This document shows positions 1 through 5,051 of a DNA stretch of 5,051 nucleotides, piece by piece (positions within the stretch are counted from its first letter, which is position 1; each line of letters starts with the position of its first letter). Made by a program: the position numbers and the translations under genes. Origin of the DNA: Bacteroidota bacterium (GTDB lineage: Bacteria > Bacteroidota > Bacteroidia > Chitinophagales > Chitinophagaceae). The DNA lies in NCBI GenBank assembly GCA_947454745.1, contig CANGMV010000106.1, positions 1-5,051 on the forward strand, read 5' to 3'. A model generated the notes under the pieces. The model saw nothing but the letters and a program-made list of their open reading frames with translations. It searched no databases and was not told the DNA's origin.

Positions 1-1028
1 CTTCCAATCGGACCGCTATAAGTTGTCTCATATGCATGTCCGCCAATATTCTTATAAATTGGACAAGCATTTAAACAAGCACCACAACGTATACAATATA
101 AAGCTTCTCTACTTTTATCATTTGCCAACAATTCGGTACGGCCGTTGTCCAACAAAATCACATACATATCTTCAGGTCCATCCACTTCATCTGCTTGTCT
201 TGGACCTGTGATAATGCTATTGTAAACGGTTACCTGCTGACCGGTTCCAAATGTAGAAAGTAAGGGCCAAAATAAACCTAAATCATTTATAGATGGAATT
301 ACTTTTTCGATCCCTACAATGACAATATGTGTCTTGGGCATGGAGGCCGATAATCGAGCATTACCTTCGTTTTCAGTCAATGCGATTCCGCCGATATCAG
401 ATAAAATAAAATTTGCGCCTGTGATACCTATTTCAGCATTGGTATATTTTTCTCTTAAATTTTTTCTTGCTACCAAAGTGAGTTGCTCTGGCGTAAGATT
501 AATATCTGTTCCTAGTTTTTCTGCAAACAACTTAGCAACATCCTCCTTGCTCTTGTGCATCGCAGGTGTTACAATATGATAAGGCGCTTCTCCATCTAAT
601 TGTTGAATATATTCACCCAAATCCGTCTCAACACTTTCTACACCAATGGATGCTAAATAATCATTCAAATGAATTTCCTCCGTCACCATGCTCTTGCTTT
701 TCACAATCGACTTACATGCTTTCTCCTTGCAAACCTCTCCAATAAAATTTAAAGCTTGTTCACTGTCTTCGGCCCAAAAAACTTTTGCGCCTCTTTTTGT
801 GATTTGTTCTTCGAATTGTGTCAAATACAAATCCAAATGTTCAATCGCCTCCCATTTTCTGTTTTTAGCTAGTTCTCTCACGCGCTCTAAATCGACAAAT
901 TGCTCCTTACCCTTTGGTACCACGGCATTGTACTTACCAATATTAAAATTGATTTTACGTCTGTGTTCTAAGTCTATTGCCTTTTCGGCACTCTTAGCTT
1001 CAAATGATTCGGCGTAAATACTGCGCAT
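1..1028 (-). CDS. lutB: LutB-type lactate utilization iron-sulfur protein (LUD domain), 3' end cut by window edge
   Basis: LutB is a cytoplasmic Fe-S subunit of the LutABC complex that oxidises L-lactate to pyruvate. I translated this frame from the complement; 342 complete codons are present. Seen: a LUD (DUF162) domain over roughly residues 70-295, with conserved stretches at 110-122 (KSKSMVTEEIHLN), 201-220 (GITGANFILSDIGGIALTEN) and 271-284 (SIITGPRQADEVDG). A ferredoxin-type CxxCxxCxxxCP motif follows (Cys312, 315, 318, 322), then the LutB-typical GGHAYETTYSGPIG at 329-342. Family members are usually about 460-480 residues, so the second cysteine cluster and C-terminal domain should lie beyond position 1. 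The ATG at 1028 is favoured because an in-frame TAG stands only 9 nt upstream. The DUF3109 gene ends 10 nt upstream on the same strand, implying cotranscription. lutA and lutC are not in view; a LutC/LUD gene may follow outside the window (inference). Paralogues such as E. coli YkgF share this architecture, so the substrate is inferred from family. Confidence 0.88.
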   Translation of the reverse strand, partial: MRSIYAESFEAKSAEKAIDLEHRRKINFNIGKYNAVVPKGKEQFVDLERVRELAKNRKWEAIEHLDLYLTQFEEQITKRGAKVFWAEDSEQALNFIGEVCKEKACKSIVKSKSMVTEEIHLNDYLASIGVESVETDLGEYIQQLDGEAPYHIVTPAMHKSKEDVAKLFAEKLGTDINLTPEQLTLVARKNLREKYTNAEIGITGANFILSDIGGIALTENEGNARLSASMPKTHIVIVGIEKVIPSINDLGLFWPLLSTFGTGQQVTVYNSIITGPRQADEVDGPEDMYVILLDNGRTELLANDKSREALYCIRCGACLNACPIYKNIGGHAYETTYSGPIG

Positions 1029-1038
1029 GAAGGACTAA

Positions 1039-1623
1039 TTATTTTTTTTGAAGATGTTGTGCCGATGCGTCTAATGCATTGTAAAACTCTTCACCGTATT
1101 TTCTGATGATGGATTCTTTCAAAAAAACATATGCTGGCACTTTCAATTTCACGCCTAATGAACAAGCTGCAGCACACAAATCTTCCCTAGGTTCGTAATT
1201 TAAATATTCAACACCCGGATCCGCTTTGCTCTTGGTTACTTTAATCGGAAACAAGTGACAACTAATTGGCTTTTTCCAAGGAATTTTACCGTCATTATAT
1301 GCCTGCTCGAATGCGCATTTAATAATACCTTTTTCATCTTTGTATCCGTATGCACAAATTTGTCCATTAATAGTTGGCGTTACCCATCCAAACTCTCTGT
1401 CGTACATAAACTGACCAACTTGTTTCACTTCCTTGATCCCTTCCTTGGTCATATAGGGTTCCACAATTGAATAATATTCTTTAATGTAGTCTTTTTCTTT
1501 GTTTTCTAGGGGAGCACCCGCATCACCGTCTTCACAACAACCCCCTTTGCACTTTGTTAAATCACAAACAAACTGCTCTTCCACGATTTCGTCACTCACT
1601 AAAACAGAATCAATAATTATCAT
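1039..1623 (-). CDS. DUF3109 family cysteine-rich protein, function unknown
   Basis: A 194-residue protein that I recognise as DUF3109, a family common in Bacteroidota with no established function. Start and length match family members, which begin with a short MI-I-D stretch and reach the first cysteine near residue 20. Nine cysteines are visible: Cys20, 25, 29, 30 (CDLTKCKGGCCEDGDAGAPL, 20-39), Cys90, Cys103, Cys122 (PISCHLFPI, 119-127), Cys150 and Cys154. The CxxxxCxxxCC cluster with CxxxC and C-H motifs resembles the zinc/iron-chelating YkgJ/UPF0153 group, so metal or Fe-S binding is likely but inferred. No signal peptide or membrane segment is seen, so it should be cytoplasmic. The C-terminal IRKYGEEFYNALDA (172-185) is also typical of the family. 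It lies 105 nt after gldD and 10 nt before lutB, so it more likely shares a transcript with lutB than with the gliding genes. Family call is strong; role is unknown. Confidence 0.9.
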   Translation of the reverse strand: MIIIDSVLVSDEIVEEQFVCDLTKCKGGCCEDGDAGAPLENKEKDYIKEYYSIVEPYMTKEGIKEVKQVGQFMYDREFGWVTPTINGQICAYGYKDEKGIIKCAFEQAYNDGKIPWKKPISCHLFPIKVTKSKADPGVEYLNYEPREDLCAAACSLGVKLKVPAYVFLKESIIRKYGEEFYNALDASAQHLQKK

Positions 1624-1639
1624 AGCTAAAATTGTGAGG

Positions 1640-1647
1640 TAAAGATA
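1640..1647 (-). promoter_or_regulatory. Possible -7 promoter element for the DUF3109-lutB pair
   Basis: Read on the minus strand, this is TATCTTTA, one base off the Bacteroidota -7 consensus TAnnTTTG, ending 16 nt before the DUF3109 ATG. No TTTG/TTG -33 box is present at the expected distance; that position falls inside the palindrome at 1651-1671. The call rests on one weak element and the need for a start after the 105-bp gap. Confidence 0.22.
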
Positions 1648-1650
1648 AGA

Positions 1651-1671
1651 AAAAAATGCGGCGCATTTTTT
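1651..1671 (-). terminator. A-tract/GC/T-tract palindrome, possible terminator after gldD
   Basis: Two 10-bp arms, AAAAAATGCG (1651-1660) and CGCATTTTTT (1662-1671), are perfect inverted repeats around one central base. As RNA, the stem would be 9 bp with a 3-nt loop. On the minus strand the last arm is followed by one more T, giving a run of seven, as in a Rho-independent terminator. It lies 57 nt after the gldD stop and 27 nt before the DUF3109 start. The GC core is short, so termination would be weak. Because the structure is symmetrical it could instead be a protein-binding operator for the downstream pair. Confidence 0.4.
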
Positions 1672-1728
1672 GATGTGTGGTAAAGTATATGCATTTTTGA
1701 TTTTGTTAAGGATAAAACTTAAGATTAC

Positions 1729-2316
1729 CTATTGCCACTTAAATGTATTCACTAAATGTGTTAGATCCTTAAAAAGAAATGCATTCACAGGGGCGAGCGA
1801 ATCCTCGTTAGGTGTGGTATCAAAATAAAGGGCTCCTCGAAAAAAATGATGTACCGAGTCGGTTAAAAAAAATTGATAGCTTGTAGCTACATTGCCTCCA
1901 ATATGAAAAAACACTCCATGCACGCCATTTTCAGTGGTAAAAACAGAGTCCTCAATGTAACTAGCTTTACTATTGTGGTTATTGGCAAATGTATATGCAT
2001 CTTTTACTAGCGTTTCAAGTTGATGCGGCTGTATGGCACGGTAGCTAACATAAATAGTTGCCCCATTTTGAGGAAAATTGATATTAATCCAAGCATGCGC
2101 TTTTTTGGTGTCCCCAAAATAATTCACGCTATTGTCAATTTGAGCATATACAGGGTATTCAAAAGAATAAGGATAGCCCGTTTCCTTAAACCATTGGTAT
2201 TGCTTAGCTGGAAACTGCACCGCACCATAGCCCTTATTTTTGGGAACAACTGGACTATTGCAAGCGATTGCCAAAATCAATAAAACGCTGCAAAATACGA
2301 ATCCTAATTTATACAT
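1729..2316 (-). CDS. gldD: Gliding motility lipoprotein GldD
   Basis: GldD is a Bacteroidota-specific lipoprotein required for gliding in Flavobacterium johnsoniae and linked to the gliding/type IX secretion machinery; its biochemical role is not established. The 195-residue length is usual. Seen: a lipoprotein signal peptide with hydrophobic core at residues 4-18 and lipobox A16-I-A-C19, so Cys19 would be lipidated and the mature protein begins CNSP. Family stretches follow in order: PKNKGY (25-30), PYSFEYP (49-55), WININFP (76-82), GGNVATSYQFFLTDS (140-154), HHFFRGALYF (156-165) and PNEDSLAPV (169-177), ending TFKWQ. Its ATG lies inside the last codons of gldE (8-nt overlap, ATGTATAA), which suggests translational coupling and roughly matched expression. 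A possible weak terminator lies 57 nt downstream. Many non-gliding Bacteroidota also carry gldD, so its presence does not prove motility. Confidence 0.93.
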   Translation of the reverse strand: MYKLGFVFCSVLLILAIACNSPVVPKNKGYGAVQFPAKQYQWFKETGYPYSFEYPVYAQIDNSVNYFGDTKKAHAWININFPQNGATIYVSYRAIQPHQLETLVKDAYTFANNHNSKASYIEDSVFTTENGVHGVFFHIGGNVATSYQFFLTDSVHHFFRGALYFDTTPNEDSLAPVNAFLFKDLTHLVNTFKWQ

Positions 2317-3700
2317 TTTCTAATGCGCTTGAAGCCTGAGGCGTAATGATTAATTGAACTTTATGAATTCTATTTTTTTGGATCTCCATCACCGTAAAAC
2401 TAAATTGTTTGTATTTTACTACCTGTTGTAAAGTGGGAAATTCGCCAGCCAATTCTAAGAATAACCCTGCAACGGTATCACTCTCCCCTTTTACGTTGTC
2501 AAAAAAACTAGTGGACAAATCGATATAATTACACAAGTCAATAATGGTCGTTTTACCTTCCACCATGTAATGAAAATCGTCAATCTTTTTTACCATTGCT
2601 TCCTCTTCATCAAATTCATCTTTAATATCACCCACAATTTCCTCTAAAATATCTTCTAAGGTAATAATACCACTCGTGCCGCCAAACTCGTCAACAACAA
2701 TGGCAAAGTGAATCCGCTTTAACTGAAATTCTTTTAATAAATCCTCAATCATTTTTTGCTCGTGCACGAAAAATGCAGGCCTAATTAAACTAGCCCATTT
2801 AAAATCAGCCGGCTCATGAATATGGGGCAATACGTCCTTTGTATGAATCATACCAACAATTGAATCTAAGTCCTCTTTGAAAACCGGGAATCGACTGTAA
2901 TTGTGTTCTTTTATATGTTCAAGTAATTCGTGAAAATTAATCGCCTCTTCCACACCATACACGTCTAGCCTGGTTTTCATGATTTGCTTCACCGAAATAT
3001 TTCCAAACTTGACAATCCCTTTTAAAATCTTTTTTTCATTTTCTTGCTGATTGGGCGACGAAGTTAAATCAATGGCATGATCTAATTCCTCCATGCTATA
3101 AGTAGTCCCGTAATTTTTTTGCGCCAATTTATTTTCGATAATATTAGTATACTTCACCATGATACTACTTGGCTTAGAAAAAATAAAATATACCGCCTGA
3201 ACTATGCCTCCAAAATCTTGAGCAAATCGAATATTATTTTGAGTAGCCATTACCTTTGGTAAAATTTCACCGAAAAATAATAACAATAAAGTCACTGCAA
3301 TTACTTTAACGATGAACTCAATTCCAGGTATCGCAATTTGATCAAAAACAAAAAGGTGATTAATTAAAATATTAGCAATTAAAATAATACAGATATTAAT
3401 AAAACTGTTGGCAATCAACATGGAAGTAAGTAACTTTTTTGGGTCTTCCAATAAATGCACAATTCTTTTAAGGGCTTTATTATGTTTTGTTTTTAAAACT
3501 TGAATGTCTTTATATGACAACGAAAAAAATGCCACTTCGGAACCAGCAATGGCAAAAGAAAGAAATAAAAGCACGCACATTATCAATATCAACGATGCGT
3601 CTTGCTGAATGGGCCTTACGCCTACAGTAGACAAAATGAATAAAAAACTCGAATGATATTCCAAAGTAGCACTAGTTTGTTTGTGGTGGAAAGTTACCAA
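2309..3700 (-). CDS. gldE: GldE, CNNM/CorC-HlyC family membrane protein with CBS pair
   Basis: GldE supports gliding together with GldD in F. johnsoniae and belongs to the CNNM/CorC (HlyC) family, whose characterised members mediate Mg2+ and related transport. Numbering from the TTG at 3700 (463 codons): a DUF21/CNNM membrane domain with hydrophobic segments near 36-60, 92-117, 130-145 and 164-176, bearing AGSEVAFFSLS (52-62) and GEILPKVMATQN (144-155). Two CBS domains follow near 237-296 and 303-358 (FAIVVDEFGGTSGIITLEDI, 332-351), then an acidic linker and a CorC_HlyC domain (about 371-453). The start is uncertain: an in-frame TAA lies directly before TTG 3700, and the first in-frame ATG (codon 41, 3580) would cut into the first membrane helix. 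TTG at 3664 (codon 13, giving MEYHSS) is an alternative that may fit the family length better. It sits 13 nt after mutY and overlaps gldD by 8 nt, so it is probably cotranscribed with both. Confidence 0.92.
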   Translation of the reverse strand: MVTFHHKQTSATLEYHSSFLFILSTVGVRPIQQDASLILIMCVLLFLSFAIAGSEVAFFSLSYKDIQVLKTKHNKALKRIVHLLEDPKKLLTSMLIANSFINICIILIANILINHLFVFDQIAIPGIEFIVKVIAVTLLLLFFGEILPKVMATQNNIRFAQDFGGIVQAVYFIFSKPSSIMVKYTNIIENKLAQKNYGTTYSMEELDHAIDLTSSPNQQENEKKILKGIVKFGNISVKQIMKTRLDVYGVEEAINFHELLEHIKEHNYSRFPVFKEDLDSIVGMIHTKDVLPHIHEPADFKWASLIRPAFFVHEQKMIEDLLKEFQLKRIHFAIVVDEFGGTSGIITLEDILEEIVGDIKDEFDEEEAMVKKIDDFHYMVEGKTTIIDLCNYIDLSTSFFDNVKGESDTVAGLFLELAGEFPTLQQVVKYKQFSFTVMEIQKNRIHKVQLIITPQASSALENV

Positions 3701-3713
3701 TTATATGACAAAA

Positions 3714-4787
3714 TTATGCTTTCAAAAGCCCCTCATCGGACAAAAAGCTATTGATTGTCTTGGGATACGCATATTTATGAAGGGCGCCTGCAGTCACCCA
3801 AATACCTTTTTCGAATACTTTTGGCATGGATTTTAATTCTATATGTATAAAACGCACAGCCAATAACTGATGCGTTAATTGTTGTTGATAGGTTTTATGA
3901 ATCCACTTTGCATTTATGGATTCAGGATCAATTGACAATTGATTCAAAATGACATCATTTATATAATTTTCATTCGGGGCAATTTGCTTTTCTTGCTCTA
4001 CTAAATAAAACTGAAAAAGGTTTGCCCAAATGTCACCCTCCGATCTTTTTTGAATTAACCATTTGTCTCCAACAGTAAAACAGAAATAGTCAAAATATCT
4101 TTTTTTCTTTTGAATCACTTTTAATTTAACAGGTAATTGCCCAACCATATTTTGATTAAATGCCGCACAGGTGGCTTGCATCATACAGCTGGAACACAAG
4201 GGAGACATAGGTTTGCAAACAGTAGCTCCAAAATCCATTAAGGCTTGATTATAAATACCCGCCTTGTTTTTTGCTAAATTTTCAAATGCAATGGCATTGA
4301 ATATTTGTAAACCTTCCTTGGTATCGGTTGGTGTATGAATGCCGTAATACCTTGCAAAAACTCGAAACACATTTCCATCTACAACTGCATGTGGTAAATT
4401 GTAAGCGAATGAAGCAATAGCTGCGGCTGTATAAGGACCCACTCCTTTTAATAAGATTAATCCTTCATAATCAGTTGGAAAATTTCCATCCAATACATTT
4501 ACAATATGACGTGCTGTAAATAATAAGTTTCTACAACGATTATAATATCCAAGTCCTTCCCATAATTTAAAAACGGCATCATCCTTAGCTGCTGCTAATT
4601 TTTGAATAGTTGGATACTGTTTTACAAACCTTTCATAATAGGCCCATCCCTGCTCCACCCTAGTTTGTTGTAAAATTATCTCACTGAGCCAAATTTTATA
4701 AGGATCCTTTTCTCCTTTCCAAGGCATTGGACGATGATTGGACTTTTTGTCCCATTTTAACAGTAAATCACAGAAAAGGGTATTCAT
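3714..4787 (-). CDS. mutY: A/G-specific adenine DNA glycosylase MutY
   Basis: MutY removes adenine mispaired with 8-oxoguanine, preventing G:C to T:A mutations in the base-excision GO system. The 357-residue protein is the usual size. Seen: WLSEIILQQTRVEQG (33-47) with catalytic Glu36; helix-hairpin-helix LLKGVGPYTAAAIA (112-125); VVDGNVFRVFAR (135-146) with catalytic Asp137; a [4Fe-4S] cluster motif Cx6CxxCx5C (Cys191, 198, 201, 207); and a C-terminal NUDIX-like 8-oxoG recognition domain (about 230-350) with LTH (304-306) at the place of the FSH loop. All key residues are present. I chose the ATG at 4787 because MNTLFCDLLLKW followed by RPMPWKGEKDPYKIW matches the family N-terminus; a TTG at 4805 would add six residues without support. 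It is first in the mutY-gldE-gldD series and diverges from the HU gene. A hairpin that includes its start codon is described separately. No clear promoter of its own was found. Confidence 0.95.
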   Translation of the reverse strand: MNTLFCDLLLKWDKKSNHRPMPWKGEKDPYKIWLSEIILQQTRVEQGWAYYERFVKQYPTIQKLAAAKDDAVFKLWEGLGYYNRCRNLLFTARHIVNVLDGNFPTDYEGLILLKGVGPYTAAAIASFAYNLPHAVVDGNVFRVFARYYGIHTPTDTKEGLQIFNAIAFENLAKNKAGIYNQALMDFGATVCKPMSPLCSSCMMQATCAAFNQNMVGQLPVKLKVIQKKKRYFDYFCFTVGDKWLIQKRSEGDIWANLFQFYLVEQEKQIAPNENYINDVILNQLSIDPESINAKWIHKTYQQQLTHQLLAVRFIHIELKSMPKVFEKGIWVTAGALHKYAYPKTINSFLSDEGLLKA

Positions 4788-4816
4788 TTGGGCAAAAATG
4801 AACAAAATAGCCCAAA
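4785..4816 (-). promoter_or_regulatory. Inverted repeat that would form a hairpin over the mutY start codon
   Basis: On the minus strand, TTTGGGC (4816-4810) and GCCCAAA (4793-4787) are exact 7-bp complements separated by a 16-nt, mostly U loop. The final A of the second arm is the first base of the mutY ATG. If transcription starts upstream of 4816, the mRNA could fold with its initiation site closed. It could equally be a DNA operator, or chance in A/T-rich DNA, though the four contiguous G/C pairs make chance less comfortable. The structure is visible in the sequence; its function is inference. Confidence 0.4.
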
Positions 4817-4996
4817 ATTCATGTTTTTTTTAGCCTAAAATGCTTAATTACGAATTACAATAATATTATATATTAATATATTATATGCATAGTAACTTAA
4901 AATTATGGGGAAATAAGTAGAAATAAATCATAATATAGTTGCAAAAACTTAAAATTTCATTTATTTTTAATACCGAAACCCCAAAAAATCAACTTC
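4788..4996. other. Divergent intergenic region between mutY and the HU gene
   Basis: This 209-bp region is strongly A/T-rich and must hold the start signals for both divergent genes. It contains a 28-nt stretch without any G or C (4859-4886), centred on the perfect 12-bp palindrome TATATTAATATA (4869-4880), a run of eight T at 4823-4830, and the mutY-proximal inverted repeat. Such tracts favour easy melting or binding of nucleoid proteins. I see no small ORF, RNA gene or DnaA-box cluster here, and no convincing mutY promoter. Confidence 0.6.
4939..4969 (+). promoter_or_regulatory. Probable Bacteroidota-type promoter for the HU gene
   Basis: A TTG at 4939-4941 (-33 position) and TATTTTTA at 4962-4969 (-7 position) are 20 nt apart. 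The second differs by one base from the phylum consensus TAnnTTTG, and the spacing is normal for its housekeeping sigma factor. Transcription would start near 4975, leaving a leader of about 20 nt before the ATG at 4997. The region is A/T-rich, so near matches arise easily. Confidence 0.4.
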
Positions 4997-5051
4997 ATGA
5001 GAAAATCTGATCTCATCAATCAAATCTCTGAGAAAACTGGAATTCCTAAAG
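4997..5051 (+). CDS. HU/IHF-family DNA-binding protein, N-terminal fragment (cut by window edge)
   Basis: Only 18 complete codons are visible, reading MRKSDLINQISEKTGIPK. This matches the N-terminal helix of Bacteroidota HU-family proteins (typically M-R-K-A-D-L-V-N-x-I-A-E-K-T-G-I-P-K), small histone-like dimers that bend and compact DNA, often annotated as HU or IHF subunit. The ATG at 4997 is the natural start; just upstream is short leader sequence and a likely promoter. It diverges from mutY. Full family proteins are about 90-100 residues, so most of the gene, including the DNA-binding arm, lies outside the window and the subtype cannot be decided. Confidence 0.82.
   Translation, partial: MRKSDLINQISEKTGIPK

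Noticed and set aside
23..1017. Plus-strand open frames at 23-211, 319-579 and 688-1017
   Set aside because: They lie antisense to lutB, whose minus-strand frame is open throughout with clear LUD and ferredoxin motifs. Their translations are low-complexity and match no family I know.
1255..1470. Plus-strand open frame inside the DUF3109 gene
   Set aside because: It is the shadow of a well-supported minus-strand gene and has no recognisable domain.
1706..1722. Small inverted repeat TTAAG / CTTAA just after gldD as a terminator
   Set aside because: The stem is only 5 bp of mostly A/T and no T run follows it on the minus strand.
2020..2283. Plus-strand open frame inside gldD
   Set aside because: It is antisense to a clear GldD protein, with no family resemblance.
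4788..4805. Six-codon upstream extension of mutY from a TTG at 4805
   Set aside because: The ATG at 4787 fits the family N-terminus better, and the extra residues fall in the loop and arm of the inverted repeat.
4859..4886. A/T-only tract as a replication origin unwinding element
   Set aside because: I see no DnaA-box cluster nearby and no origin-associated genes such as dnaA or dnaN in the window.
1..5051. A new defence, mobile or otherwise undescribed system
   Set aside because: All six genes belong to known chromosomal families. I find no transposase, integrase, direct-repeat array, tRNA or attachment site.

Overview
The window looks like chromosomal DNA of an A/T-rich Bacteroidota, probably a Chitinophagia- or Sphingobacteriia-like member. 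The evidence is protein content: GldD and GldE occur only in this phylum, the DUF3109 protein and the HU start are of the Bacteroidota type, no gene has a convincing Shine-Dalgarno sequence, and the one legible promoter fits the phylum's TTG / TAnnTTTG pattern. Genus-level placement is inference.

Layout from right to left. At the right edge, an HU-family DNA-binding protein gene starts on the plus strand and runs out of the window. A 209-bp A/T-rich divergent region separates it from mutY, which starts a minus-strand series: mutY (adenine-DNA glycosylase), gldE (CNNM/CorC-type membrane protein with CBS domains) and gldD (gliding-motility lipoprotein). The gap between mutY and gldE is 13 nt, and gldE and gldD overlap by 8 nt, so the three very likely form one transcription unit. 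A 105-bp gap with a near-perfect A/T-GC-A/T palindrome follows. Then comes a second minus-strand pair: a nine-cysteine DUF3109 protein and, 10 nt later, lutB (LUD-domain iron-sulfur subunit of the lactate oxidation complex). lutB runs off the left edge after its first ferredoxin-type motif.

The right-hand operon joins base-excision repair to the gliding/type IX secretion-associated proteins GldD and GldE, a linkage known in Bacteroidota. The left-hand pair is metabolic and metal/Fe-S related. Every gene is a member of a recognised family, and I see no mobile element, CRISPR array, toxin-antitoxin or defence system, RNA gene or evidently new system. The points worth a second look are small: a hairpin that would bury the mutY start codon, the palindrome ahead of the DUF3109 gene, the absence of any plausible ATG start for gldE, and the DUF3109-lutB pairing. 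No stretch over 300 bases lacks a gene.
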